Assembly (NCBI RefSeq): GCF_900327775.1
Contig: NZ_OUMZ01000002.1
Span: forward strand, 59 to 64,058
Origin: Roseovarius sp. EL26
Lineage (GTDB): Bacteria > Pseudomonadota > Alphaproteobacteria > Rhodobacterales > Rhodobacteraceae
Length of the DNA: 64,000 bases
Reading direction: 5' to 3'
In this document: in pieces, positions 32,166 through 41,152 of the stretch
How the letters are laid out: each line of letters starts with the position of its first letter
How positions within the stretch are numbered: the stretch's first letter is position 1
Notes under the pieces: model-generated
Told to the model about the DNA's origin: nothing
Databases searched by the model: none
What the model saw: only the letters and a program-made list of their open reading frames with translations
Made by a program: the position numbers and the translations under genes

Positions 32166-34535
32166 TCAAGATCGGGGTCGGGTTTTCTGCGGATCATAGT
32201 GCGAAAGCGGAACAATGGTAGCAGGCAGGCGTTTTTGGTGCCCGTCGAGCTTCCCAATCTCGACCTTGGTGCCAATAGCATGATGGGTCACGTCCACACG
32301 GGCCAGCGCGATGTTTTTACCCAGAATTGGGGACCGCATGGAGGAGGTAATTTCACCAATCTGGGCGCGTCCAATGTGAATGCAATCCCCATGCGCCACG
32401 TCCACGGCGCTTTCGATATCAAGGCCAACTAATTTACGAGCAGGCGTTTCCTTGCGTCGGATGAGCGCCTCGCGTCCGATGAAATCATCGGTTTTGGATT
32501 TGAGCGGCACGGTGAAGCCGATCCCGGCTTCAAAAGGATCGGTTTGATCACTGAAATCATAATCAGCGAAGATCAAACCGGCCTCAATCCGCACCATATC
32601 CAGCGCTTCCAGACCCATGGGCCTGATGCCGTGATCTTGCCCCGCTTTCCAGACCGCGTCGAAAACCTCGCTTGCGTGCTTGGGATGGCAAAAGATTTCG
32701 TAGCCGAGCTCTCCGGTATAGCCCGTGCGGCTGACCACAACAGGGACGCCCTGATCATGACCAATGCGTGCAGGGGTGAAACGGAACCAATCCAGATCTT
32801 CGAAATTAGGCTGGTGCGGCGCGGTCCAGATGACCTTGTTCAGCAGGTCCCGGCTTTCGGGGCCCTGAACGGCGATGTTGTGTTGCATATCTGTGGAAGA
32901 ACGCACCAGCACCTTTAGGCCCAGTTCCGCTGCCTTTTCACGGATCCATTCTCCGCCATAGTCAGAGCCACCAATCCAGCGAAAGTTGTCCTTGCCCAGC
33001 CGGAACACCGTGCCATCGTCGATCATGCCGCCGTGTTCGTAACACATGGCGGTATAAACCACGCCACCAACCGGCAGGGTTTTCATATTACGGGTAAAGA
33101 CATACTGACATAGGGCCTCGCTATCGGGGCCGGTGATTTCGAATTTGCGCAGTGCGCTGAGGTCTAGCACGACGCATTTTTGGCGGCAGGCGTGGTATTC
33201 CTCGATTGGACCGGCGGTGGAGGTGCAATTGGCCAGCCAAAACCCATTGTATTCGATGAAGTTTTTGGTGAACCGGGCAAAGTGGTCATGAAAGCCTGTT
33301 TCTTTGGTCATTTTGGGTTCCGCATCTGGGGTGGGACGATAGGCGATTGAGCGCTGAAAGGATTGTGAGCAGCTGTAGACGCGCACATGAATGTCTGTGG
33401 GGTTCCAACCGTTGGCGGCCGAGGTGTCATCAGGACAGGCGGAGCTGATGCAAACCAGATCGGTCAAGGCGCGCAGCAAGACATAGTCACCAGGGCGCGA
33501 CCAAGGTTCATCCGAGGTCAGAACGCCGTGTTCGTCCAGCGCTGTGTTGAAGAAAAAGTTCGTAGCCATCCAGCCGGGGCGGGGGGGTACACCATGCTCG
33601 GCCAGAACGGCATTGAAATTATCGGAACAGTTGACATGTCCGGGGTAGCCGATGTCGTCGTAGTATTTCGCGGTACAGGCCAGCGCAAAGGAATCGTGCC
33701 GTCCACAGGTGTCTTGTATCACCTCAACCAGTGGGATCATGTCTTGATCATAATATTTTGCGTGCAGCCCCGGCATTGCATAGTTGTGATGTAAAACGGT
33801 GCGCGTGGTGGTGACATCCAGTGGATGCACAATCCCCTTGTCCAGTTTGCGGACCGAAAAACATTGAAAATCAGTGCACTGGCGGCCATCTACATCCTGA
33901 ATCTGGATGTAGTCGCCAGCTTTGACAAAATATGCCTCTGCAGTTGCCGAATGTATTCTGATACTTTGCAAGGGTTCTGCAAGAGGATCAGGCAGCTCGA
34001 ACTTTGGATGCCCCTTGATGACAGCGCGACGCACATAGATGGTTAAGGGTGTTGCGGTGTTTTGTTGTTCAAAGTCCATGATATCGCCGGGGGCTGCGAT
34101 GATCGCGTGGCATTCATCTTGCGTGGTGAATGTCTCGGTGGTGCGTGCGAGGGTTTGCTGGTCAAAGAGCTTAACGGCGCTGGCATTCGAGATATCCAAA
34201 CCACGTGCTTTGATACCTAATTGTAAACCGTGTAGGGCTTGATCGTTTGACGCCAACAAGGTTTGCAAGCCAACAGCGGCCCCACCATCGATGGCACCGA
34301 TCAGCCCGGCATCAAACCGGCCGCTGGGGTCGGCGCAGGTGATCTCGCAGGGTTGCCCGCCTTCGGTGTTTTCAATCTCCATTTGGTCACCCGGTTCCAG
34401 CCGAATGAGGATGGCGGTAGCACCATGGACCACGTAGCGCTCGGTTCCCGGGGGCAGGGAAAAGACTGCCGGTTCAATAATGACGCTTGGTTTCGGCGGT
34501 CCGGGAATGACTTCAGGATAATTTGAGACCAACAT
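32166..34535 (-). CDS. tdm: Trimethylamine-N-oxide demethylase (Tdm)
   Basis: Tdm converts TMAO to dimethylamine and formaldehyde, passing one-carbon units to tetrahydrofolate. The 789 residues show the characteristic fusion: an N-terminal DUF1989 part (to ~400, with conserved Cys in VDGRQCTDFQCFS near 220-225 and DTCGRHDSFALACTA near 277-287) and a C-terminal GcvT-like folate-binding part (from ~430, with EYHACRQKCVVLDLSALRKFEITGPD and SRTGYTGELGYEIF). Its ribosome-binding site (AGGAGATATAAGTC) lies inside the end of the upstream LysR gene, so the two are coupled. tmm, the previous pathway enzyme, lies upstream on the same strand. A GcvT-family dimethylglycine enzyme is the alternative, but the DUF1989 fusion and tmm argue for Tdm. 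Confidence 0.9.
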   Translation of the reverse strand: MLVSNYPEVIPGPPKPSVIIEPAVFSLPPGTERYVVHGATAILIRLEPGDQMEIENTEGGQPCEITCADPSGRFDAGLIGAIDGGAAVGLQTLLASNDQALHGLQLGIKARGLDISNASAVKLFDQQTLARTTETFTTQDECHAIIAAPGDIMDFEQQNTATPLTIYVRRAVIKGHPKFELPDPLAEPLQSIRIHSATAEAYFVKAGDYIQIQDVDGRQCTDFQCFSVRKLDKGIVHPLDVTTTRTVLHHNYAMPGLHAKYYDQDMIPLVEVIQDTCGRHDSFALACTAKYYDDIGYPGHVNCSDNFNAVLAEHGVPPRPGWMATNFFFNTALDEHGVLTSDEPWSRPGDYVLLRALTDLVCISSACPDDTSAANGWNPTDIHVRVYSCSQSFQRSIAYRPTPDAEPKMTKETGFHDHFARFTKNFIEYNGFWLANCTSTAGPIEEYHACRQKCVVLDLSALRKFEITGPDSEALCQYVFTRNMKTLPVGGVVYTAMCYEHGGMIDDGTVFRLGKDNFRWIGGSDYGGEWIREKAAELGLKVLVRSSTDMQHNIAVQGPESRDLLNKVIWTAPHQPNFEDLDWFRFTPARIGHDQGVPVVVSRTGYTGELGYEIFCHPKHASEVFDAVWKAGQDHGIRPMGLEALDMVRIEAGLIFADYDFSDQTDPFEAGIGFTVPLKSKTDDFIGREALIRRKETPARKLVGLDIESAVDVAHGDCIHIGRAQIGEITSSMRSPILGKNIALARVDVTHHAIGTKVEIGKLDGHQKRLPATIVPLSHYDPQKTRPRS

Positions 34536-34538
34536 GAC

Positions 34539-35582
34539 TTATATCTCCTGCGCGGGGTCACCAATTTGGCATTTGTTTCTGTGCTTTTGAGTGGGCGAAC
34601 GTATTGTTGCGTCAAGGTCGTCATATCGTTTGCGATCTGCGCTAAGACGAAGAAGCCATTCTTTGACGATGCGTTTTTCGGGGAATGATTCACATAGGGG
34701 ATTGCTGAGCAGGTAATACGCTGATCGTTCCCGTATTGAAGTATCGCCCAAGGGGCGGACCAAGGCGCCACTGTCCAATAGTGCATCAACCAGATGAGCA
34801 GATCCTAAGGCAATGCCCAGACCTTCGACGGCAGCTTGCACTGATAGAGGGTTGGTGTTGACCGTCATCACATTATCCATGGGAAATGTCGGATGTCCGG
34901 TGCTGCGCGGCCATGCATCCCATGTCATCGACCCGGTGTGGGAGCTCTCGACGTCGATCAAGTCCAGTTGCAACAGGGCTGCGGAATCCATGGCTTCTGG
35001 ATGGCGCTCTAAATAGCTAGGGCTGCACACCGGAAAGATTGTTTCACCGAAGAGAAACTGCGCCTCGTATCCCGGCCAGTGTCCGTCTCCGTGTGCGATG
35101 ATCAGATCCATTGCGTCGAGCATGCAATCGGCGGTGTTGTCAGAGGCGGTTACTGACACACGTATACGCCCGATGGTGTTTTTGAATTTGCACAGTTGCG
35201 GCGTTAACCACAGGGACGCCACGGAATTAGGCGCCGCAATAGACACCGTATTGTCCAAATAATGTGTGGGCACGTCCGGGCTGACATCGCGCAGCAGATC
35301 TAAAGATTGTTCAGCTGCCGCCAGTAGAACTGTGCCTTTTTGAGTGAGTGAGATTGAGCGGTGCCCATGGATGAACAAGGGCATGTCGTAGTATTTTTCC
35401 AAAAACCGAACTTTGCGGCGGACCGTCGTTTCTGAAAGATTCAGGGCCTCACTAGCGCGCGCAAAGTTTTGCATCTTTGCGGCGGCTTCAAACGCCAGAA
35501 GGTAGTCTGTGGCTGGAAAGGCTTTTGAGGGATTTACGACCTCTTTTGGCCTGCCGGATGTAACGTTAATCTGAGATGCCAT
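34539..35582 (-). CDS. LysR-family regulator of the TMA module
   Basis: An N-terminal HTH is visible (AFEAAAKMQNFARASEALNLSETTVRRKVRFLEKYYDMPLFIHGHRSISLTQKG split over residues ~28-82), followed by a GcvA-type effector domain with 'GLGIALGSAHLVDALLDSGALVRPLG'. It is 347 residues long with a slightly extended N-terminus and tail. Sitting between tmm (108 bases upstream) and tdm (tdm starts four bases after the stop), it probably controls them and responds to TMA, TMAO or a product (inference). Confidence 0.88.
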   Translation of the reverse strand: MASQINVTSGRPKEVVNPSKAFPATDYLLAFEAAAKMQNFARASEALNLSETTVRRKVRFLEKYYDMPLFIHGHRSISLTQKGTVLLAAAEQSLDLLRDVSPDVPTHYLDNTVSIAAPNSVASLWLTPQLCKFKNTIGRIRVSVTASDNTADCMLDAMDLIIAHGDGHWPGYEAQFLFGETIFPVCSPSYLERHPEAMDSAALLQLDLIDVESSHTGSMTWDAWPRSTGHPTFPMDNVMTVNTNPLSVQAAVEGLGIALGSAHLVDALLDSGALVRPLGDTSIRERSAYYLLSNPLCESFPEKRIVKEWLLRLSADRKRYDDLDATIRSPTQKHRNKCQIGDPAQEI

Positions 35583-35689
35583 GTTCTAACACCCAAGTGT
35601 GAGGGCTTTGCCAGCGCGGTTGGGGATGCGGGAGTGGGCAACAGATTGAAGGGTTACTTATCTGCTGCCCCGAAAGTGCCGCGCGGATC

Positions 35690-37039
35690 TTAGTTCTTAA
35701 GATAGGCGCCCATACTGTCGTCCAGCGCTTCTTTCCACGGGGTGTGGTGAACTGGCGCCATGGTGCCCGTGATGACCGATTTGTAGCGGTTGTTGCGAAA
35801 GCCCATGATGTCTTCGGACTTGTGCTTTTTCCATTCAAAGAAGGCTTCGCAGGCGCCATCGATATCGAAACTGGGATAATCGGTTTCGGACACGAGTTCC
35901 TTGACGTAATCCGCCTGATAGCGAATGGCGTATTTTACGTCATCATCATCATCTTCACGTGTTTCACGCTCTTTCACGTCCGCAAGCATCTCATCTTTGG
36001 AGATGCCCGAGATGTCGATTTTGCCAAGGATGGCATCGCGAACCCACCAAGCCTGTGCGTCGAACATGTTGAAGGTGAACCACTGGTCCTGCATGCCCAG
36101 ATAGAACATTTTGGGATTATGGACGTAAACAACACCCTTGTAGAGTTCCGCCGAGGCCAGCCGGTTGGCAGTTTTCAGGCGCAGATCGTCGGGCAGGAAG
36201 TTAAAGAAGTGTTTGTAGCCGGTGCACAGGATGATCGCATCAACATCCTTGGTGGTGCCATCCGAGAAATAAACCGTGTTACCGCTGACCTTTTCCATTG
36301 CGGGCTTTTCTTCCCAGTTGTCGGGCCATTTGAAACCCATGGGCGCAGAGCGATAAGAGCTGGTGATGGTTTTCGCGCCATATTTCCAGCATTGCGATCC
36401 GATGTCTTCGGCAGAGTAAGAGGAGCCCATAACCAGAATATCCTTGCCTGCGAATTCACGGGCATCACGGAAGTCATGGGCATGCACAAGGCGACCGTTG
36501 AAGGATTCGAAACCCTCGTAGTAAGGCACGTTTGGTGTTGAGAAGTGGCCTGAGGCACAGATCACGTGGTCGAACTCCTCCGACGTCGTACTGTCGAGGT
36601 TGTGGTCATGCACTGTAATGGTGAACTTGCCGCTGTCTGCATCATAACTGACCCAGCGAACCGCATGATTGAAGCGGATCCAATCCCGAACATTGGCCTT
36701 CAGCACGCGACCCTCAATATAGTCAAACAACACGGCGCGTGGAGGATAAGAGGCAATTTGCTTGCCGAAATGTTCCTCGAACGAGTAGTCGGCGAATTCG
36801 AGACCTTCTTTCGGACCATTAGACCATAGGTAGCGATACATCGAGCAATGCACGGGTTCGCCGTTTTCGTCCAGGCCGGTGCGCCATGTGTAATTCCACA
36901 GGCCTCCCCAGTTGTCCTGTTTTTCATAGCAGACGATTTCCGGGATCTCCTCGCCTTTTGCGGTGGCGGATTGGAAGGCACGCAGCTGCGCCAGGCCAGA
37001 TGGCCCAGCCCCGATAATGGCGATACGCTTATTGGTCAT
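35690..37039 (-). CDS. tmm: Trimethylamine monooxygenase (Tmm), flavin-containing
   Basis: Tmm uses NADPH, FAD and O2 to oxidise trimethylamine to TMAO. The 449 residues are the usual length. FAD-binding GAGPSG (10-15), the FMO fingerprint [13 protein letters not shown] and the NADPH motif [10 protein letters not shown] are intact, and the C-terminal part ([20 protein letters not shown]) is typical of marine Tmm. RBS and promoter lie in the 37040-37212 region shared with the divergent binding-protein gene. Together with tdm it forms a TMA-to-DMA pathway; dimethylamine monooxygenase genes (dmmDABC) were not recognised in the window. Confidence 0.93.
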   Translation of the reverse strand: MTNKRIAIIGAGPSGLAQLRAFQSATAKGEEIPEIVCYEKQDNWGGLWNYTWRTGLDENGEPVHCSMYRYLWSNGPKEGLEFADYSFEEHFGKQIASYPPRAVLFDYIEGRVLKANVRDWIRFNHAVRWVSYDADSGKFTITVHDHNLDSTTSEEFDHVICASGHFSTPNVPYYEGFESFNGRLVHAHDFRDAREFAGKDILVMGSSYSAEDIGSQCWKYGAKTITSSYRSAPMGFKWPDNWEEKPAMEKVSGNTVYFSDGTTKDVDAIILCTGYKHFFNFLPDDLRLKTANRLASAELYKGVVYVHNPKMFYLGMQDQWFTFNMFDAQAWWVRDAILGKIDISGISKDEMLADVKERETREDDDDDVKYAIRYQADYVKELVSETDYPSFDIDGACEAFFEWKKHKSEDIMGFRNNRYKSVITGTMAPVHHTPWKEALDDSMGAYLKN

Positions 37040-37156
37040 CGTTTTCTCCGTGTTGGTATTTATTGGTTCTATTGGTTTAGACCAGTTGATGATATTTGGC
37101 CCTTCGGAGTCAAGTTATTTTCTCTACAGGAAAGAATTATTCGTATTTGGCTAGTG

Positions 37157-37170
37157 AACCTGTGCAGGTT
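37157..37170. promoter_or_regulatory. Palindrome between tmm and the binding-protein gene
   Basis: AACCTG-TG-CAGGTT has perfect six-base arms and lies in the divergent promoter region, 43 bases before the ATG at 37213. It is a plausible site for the LysR or GntR regulator nearby. Confidence 0.4.
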
Positions 37171-37212
37171 CTTTTGGTTTTGACATGATTGGTTGGAGTG
37201 GTAGAAAGAGGC

Positions 37213-38502
37213 ATGCTAACATCTAGTTTCGCGTACCGCATTGCTATGTCGTCGTTGCTCCCGAATGATCAGGTCGGGACGGATGAAGTCATTAAAATTG
37301 GGTTTTTGGCCCCCCTGTCTGGGGACGTGAGCTCATGGGGGTTGCCTGGTCTAAATGGTTGCCGCCTGTGGCAAGATTGGTTGAATCAGGCTGGAGGCTT
37401 ATTGATAGGTGCGCGCCGCTATCCTGTTGAAATTGTCCCCTTTGATTGCGGGTATGACGCCGATCGGGCTATGGCGGGCGCGCGGCATCTGGTTCAGTCT
37501 GAAAACGTGAAACTTCTGATGATGTTGGGCGGGGATACCTTAACAAAAGCACGCAGATTTCTGACGGAAAACAAGGTGTTAACCTCGACTTTACTACCAA
37601 GTGACCTATCCCCGGACACGCGATACCTGATCTCACCGTCAGAGGTGCATCCGCTCTATAATGTCACTGGTGTTGATTGGTTGGCACGCAAACACAAATC
37701 GGTGCACCGCGTTGCTCTTTGCAGTCAGAAAGACGCGCTTGGCCTGCCGTCCATCGCCACATATCGTGCAGCATTCGAGGCGGCAGGAATTGATGTGGTC
37801 AAAGATGTGCTTTACGATCCCGAGGAAACCGACGTCGCGGGGATTGTGCAGCCCATGCTGGATGCCAAACCGGATCTGGTTTGCTGGTGTACCAGTTACA
37901 CACCAATGGTTCACGCGATGACCGAATATGCCCATGCGCAGGACTATGGCGGTAAAATTATGTCCTGCACGCTAGATGATTATCAGCGGCTTGTTGCGCG
38001 GACTTCGGTGGAGTTCATGGAAGGAACCATTTTCCAGTTCCCTGATTTCGATGACCCCAAGCTGGCCAAAAATGCAACGTTTGTGAACAAGCCAAGCTCG
38101 TTTTTCAAGGAATATAACGCACGCTATCCCGGTACTTGGAGTGCAGTAAGCTGGGAATACGTTGCAATTCTGGACATCTGGCACGCGGCTGTTGAAAAGG
38201 TGGCCTCGGTGCATCCGGTGTCGGTGCTGGCAACCATGAAACAGATGGACCCGGTGACCCATGCCTTTGGCCCGGCACGCTGGTGGGGCGAAAGCGTGTT
38301 TGGTATTGATAATGCGCTGATAGGCGATTGGCCGGTGGTCACCATCAAGTCAGGCAAGGCCCGTATTGCCGAGTTTGTGTCAATTTCGGATTGGTTGGAT
38401 CAGCATGAAAAGCTGTTTCGCCATCATATGAAGCAGATGGGGCTGCTTTGGCAGCAACGCATTGAAAATCCAGAACATATTGCCAGCGCAGTGTTTGGGT
38501 GA
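37213..38502 (+). CDS. Branched-chain-amino-acid/amide-type ligand-binding protein
   Basis: The sequence from 'IKIGFLAPLSGDVSSWGLPGLNGCRLWQDWLNQAGG' is a Peripla_BP_6-type periplasmic-binding fold related to AmiC, UrtA and FmdD. No convincing signal peptide precedes it (MLTSSFAYRIAMSSLLPNDQVGTDEV), and no ABC permease or ATPase gene is nearby. It may therefore be a cytoplasmic sensor like AmiC rather than a transporter part. The ligand could be an amine or amide, by neighbourhood. The start is uncertain: the frame is open from a TTG at 37189, and ATG 37213 or 37246 are alternatives. Confidence 0.75.
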   Translation: MLTSSFAYRIAMSSLLPNDQVGTDEVIKIGFLAPLSGDVSSWGLPGLNGCRLWQDWLNQAGGLLIGARRYPVEIVPFDCGYDADRAMAGARHLVQSENVKLLMMLGGDTLTKARRFLTENKVLTSTLLPSDLSPDTRYLISPSEVHPLYNVTGVDWLARKHKSVHRVALCSQKDALGLPSIATYRAAFEAAGIDVVKDVLYDPEETDVAGIVQPMLDAKPDLVCWCTSYTPMVHAMTEYAHAQDYGGKIMSCTLDDYQRLVARTSVEFMEGTIFQFPDFDDPKLAKNATFVNKPSSFFKEYNARYPGTWSAVSWEYVAILDIWHAAVEKVASVHPVSVLATMKQMDPVTHAFGPARWWGESVFGIDNALIGDWPVVTIKSGKARIAEFVSISDWLDQHEKLFRHHMKQMGLLWQQRIENPEHIASAVFG

Positions 38503-38514
38503 ACCCGAGTTATC

Positions 38515-39234
38515 TTAGCTTTCATGCATGAAAAGCTTTTGCTCTTCCACAAGGTGTAGCTTAGTAATTTCTACTGCCGCTTCAAGGTCGCGCGTGGCAA
38601 TCGCATTGAATAATGAATTGAACCGCGTCTGGAAATCCTGAATGCGATCTGGGGTCAGATGTTTGCGCATCAAGGCGGCGCGAAAACTTTGCCGACACAC
38701 CTCGATCATCATCTCGTAGCAAGATTCCAACAGCGGATTGCGCGTGGCCTGGGCGATCTGACGATAGAATTCTTCCTCAAGCCGGATGAATTCGTTCAGA
38801 TCTGTGCGAACGGCTTCGATCTGGGCAATGGTCTGCGACAGCCGTTCTAGCTGCTTTGGTGTCATGTTCATCACTGCCAAACGGGTCATTTCCGGCTCGA
38901 TGATAGAGCGTACGATCAAGTGGTCCAATGGACTGGACCGCTCTCCAACGGATCCGGGGATAGGGGCTTCGACCTGTTCGGTCTGGAAAATTACGAAACT
39001 GCCGCTGCCCTGCCGACGACGGATCATTTTGCGCATCTCCAAAACGTCCAGCGCTTCGCGCACGGTGTTGCGTGAAACGCCAAGCTCTGCAGCAAGCGCA
39101 CGCTCACTGGGCAGCCTCGATTCTGTGGGGTATTCGCCTGACTGTATGCGTGCGAACAACGTGCCCATCACTATACGAACGGTCTCGCCGATTGCTGGTG
39201 CTTCGGGCAGATCCGCATTTATTGTCTGGCTCAT
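38515..39234 (-). CDS. GntR-family regulator, FadR/FCD subfamily
   Basis: The N-terminal winged helix (IQSGEYPTESRLPSERALAAELGVSRNTVREALDVLEMRKMIRRRQGSGSFV, in two runs from ~31 to ~82) is followed by an all-helical FCD ligand-binding domain (to residue 239) with 'EEEFYRQIAQATRNP'. FCD proteins bind carboxylic acids, often with a metal. It lies tail-to-tail with the binding-protein gene and upstream of amt on the same strand, so it may control amt and perhaps tmm. Confidence 0.92.
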   Translation of the reverse strand: MSQTINADLPEAPAIGETVRIVMGTLFARIQSGEYPTESRLPSERALAAELGVSRNTVREALDVLEMRKMIRRRQGSGSFVIFQTEQVEAPIPGSVGERSSPLDHLIVRSIIEPEMTRLAVMNMTPKQLERLSQTIAQIEAVRTDLNEFIRLEEEFYRQIAQATRNPLLESCYEMMIEVCRQSFRAALMRKHLTPDRIQDFQTRFNSLFNAIATRDLEAAVEITKLHLVEEQKLFMHES

Positions 39235-39316
39235 TTAGTGCTCCGCCGCCTTTTTGGCGTATCATTGGGTTCCACTTTAGAACATGCGGTATCCGAAGTT
39301 CAAGCAACCCATATGA

Positions 39317-39348
39317 AAAGGCCCCGCTATGATTGGAGCGGGGCCTTT
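39317..39348 (-). terminator. Intrinsic terminator downstream of amt
   Basis: AAAGGCCCCGCT and its exact complement (39317-39328 and 39337-39348) form a 12-base stem with an 8-base loop. On the minus strand it ends in CCTTTT. It lies about 25 bases after the amt stop. Confidence 0.85.
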
Positions 39349-39373
39349 GGTTTAGTTCAGATCATATGGTTGA

Positions 39374-40738
39374 TCAGGCGCTGTCGGCGTGAGTGACAAC
39401 ATCGGGCTGCAGGTCCCAGAATTTTTGATCCAGACCGTCGATTTGATCGTCTTCATCGACCCGCAAGCCAATGGTTCTTTCCAGAATGAACGACAGGATC
39501 ATGGCGGTAACAATGCCGGTGCCGATGCATGTGGCAACCCCAGCGATTTGCATGATGAGTGAGATTTCACCATGCTGGAAGGCATAGGCCCCTTCCTCGA
39601 CACCGAAATATCCACCGCGAGGTGTGCCCGCCTTGAATATTCCCAAAACCAGCATGCCAAAGGTGCCGCAGCCCAAGAACAGGGGGAACAACTTATGTTC
39701 ATCAACGCCGCGCTTAAGTGTGAATTCATACACGGCATAGGCCACGCACGGCGCCGCGAGGCCGACAATGAACGCCTGCCATGGCAGATAGACATCAAAG
39801 CCCGAGGCGCCCGCGACGTAACCCGCAAGTGGGCCAAGCAGTGTATAGGCATAATTACCTGATTTGTATGCGATAATCAGACCAGTGATCGCACCACCGG
39901 CCCAAACCAATGCATAATTGTTAATCGAGATGCCAACGCTCGTATCGGCCATCGTCACGCTAACGGCCAGCGCTTGGGGGTCAAAGAAGAACAGGCACGA
40001 CATGATCACCATCGGTAGGCCTGCAAAGATCAGCAGCAGTCCTGGAGCACACAAGCCGATACTGGGCGCAAGATAGGCTGACACACGAGGGTGAGGTTCC
40101 ATCATGCCGGGACGCGCGCCCAGTTTAGGCGTGAAAACCAAGGCCATGCCGGCAGGGAACAAGTACACGAAGCCAACGCCAAAGAAGTCATGAAACCCGG
40201 CGTTGGTCAAAGGACCAACTGAGCCCCATGTGGCGTAGCTGAGTGCGGACGAGACAACTGCGGCGACGATGCAGGTGATGAAATAGGCTGAGGCTTTCAT
40301 CCGTTCGGACACCGAGAAGTGTAGCAGGATGTTGATGATCCCGGCAAAGGTGGCCAGAAAGAAGATGAAGATCTGGAAGGTGTTCAAACCAGGAAAGGTC
40401 CCCGGATCAGTATGGTGCGCCATGGCGTTGGTCATGTTGCCGCCGATCCACCAATCCTTGATGGAATCCATCATGGTCGCACCTTCCATGATGTAATATT
40501 GTCCCGCCCAAAGGCCAAAACCCACTACGTAGTAGGTCGCAAAGCCAAGGAAGAACCCCAGAGTCTTTTCGATGGTTGAATTGAAGAGGTTCTTGCGTCG
40601 GGCCGTTCCGGCATCAATCAGCAAGAGGCCGACCACCACTAATATGGCCCCAACCGTGCCTGAGGCGTATAGAATATTTTGCACTAATGAGTTTAGTGTG
40701 ACTTGTCCTGCGTGTATCGCGCTCACGTCGAGAGTCAT
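39374..40738 (-). CDS. amt: Amt-family ammonium/methylammonium transporter
   Basis: From the ATG at 40738 (after GGGAAACAACG) the protein has 454 residues with about eleven hydrophobic segments, as in Amt channels. Recognisable parts are 'LFNSTIEKTLGFFLGFATYYVVGFGL', 'NNYALVWAGGAITGLIIAYKSG' and 'LLGPLAGYVAGASGFDVYLPWQ'. The long upstream extension in the same frame is not coding. Amt proteins conduct ammonium or methylammonium. Its place beside tmm and tdm suggests uptake of methylated amines or recovery of released ammonium. Amt genes usually travel with glnK, which is absent here. Confidence 0.9.
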   Translation of the reverse strand: MTLDVSAIHAGQVTLNSLVQNILYASGTVGAILVVVGLLLIDAGTARRKNLFNSTIEKTLGFFLGFATYYVVGFGLWAGQYYIMEGATMMDSIKDWWIGGNMTNAMAHHTDPGTFPGLNTFQIFIFFLATFAGIINILLHFSVSERMKASAYFITCIVAAVVSSALSYATWGSVGPLTNAGFHDFFGVGFVYLFPAGMALVFTPKLGARPGMMEPHPRVSAYLAPSIGLCAPGLLLIFAGLPMVIMSCLFFFDPQALAVSVTMADTSVGISINNYALVWAGGAITGLIIAYKSGNYAYTLLGPLAGYVAGASGFDVYLPWQAFIVGLAAPCVAYAVYEFTLKRGVDEHKLFPLFLGCGTFGMLVLGIFKAGTPRGGYFGVEEGAYAFQHGEISLIMQIAGVATCIGTGIVTAMILSFILERTIGLRVDEDDQIDGLDQKFWDLQPDVVTHADSA

Positions 40739-41152
40739 CGTTGTTTCCCTTTTGATTTCTATATTTCCATCGCTCTGGCGGCGATCATTTTTCTGCGAAA
40801 TTGGGGCACAGTTGGTGCAACCAATATTTAGTAAATGGCACCAATTAAGACCAACACCTGGGCCAAGTACGCATAAATTGATCATGGACCAATATTGGAC
40901 CAAATCAATCATTTTTTTAATTAATAGGAATAAATATTTAATAACAGTGCTGTAGAGTGCGCTCTCGTTGGAATTTCACTACTGATGAGAGAACCAATTC
41001 TGAAATTTATCTGGATATTGCGAATATTGGTTGTCCAATTCTAGATCCGCTAGCGGTTCGATATCCGACATCTGCACCTGTGGATCCGAGTACTGGTCAA
41101 CAAGTTGACGATGCCCACTCTCCTTGCAGTGCAGCTTTGCTAGTTCTTAATT
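40739..41152. other. amt upstream region and IS debris
   Basis: The amt-proximal part contains repeated 'ACCAA' half-sites, with two TGGACCAA copies around the palindrome CCAATATTGG (40889-40898), a possible binding site for the GntR regulator. No gene was seen between 40960 and 41152, where an isolated IS6 end stands. Confidence 0.4.
41092..41115. mobile_element. Solitary IS6-family terminal repeat
   Basis: GGTCAACAAGTTGACGATGCC here matches the ends at 302 and 18872. No transposase sequence is attached. It marks an old insertion or deletion breakpoint between the TMA module and the next block. Confidence 0.6.
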
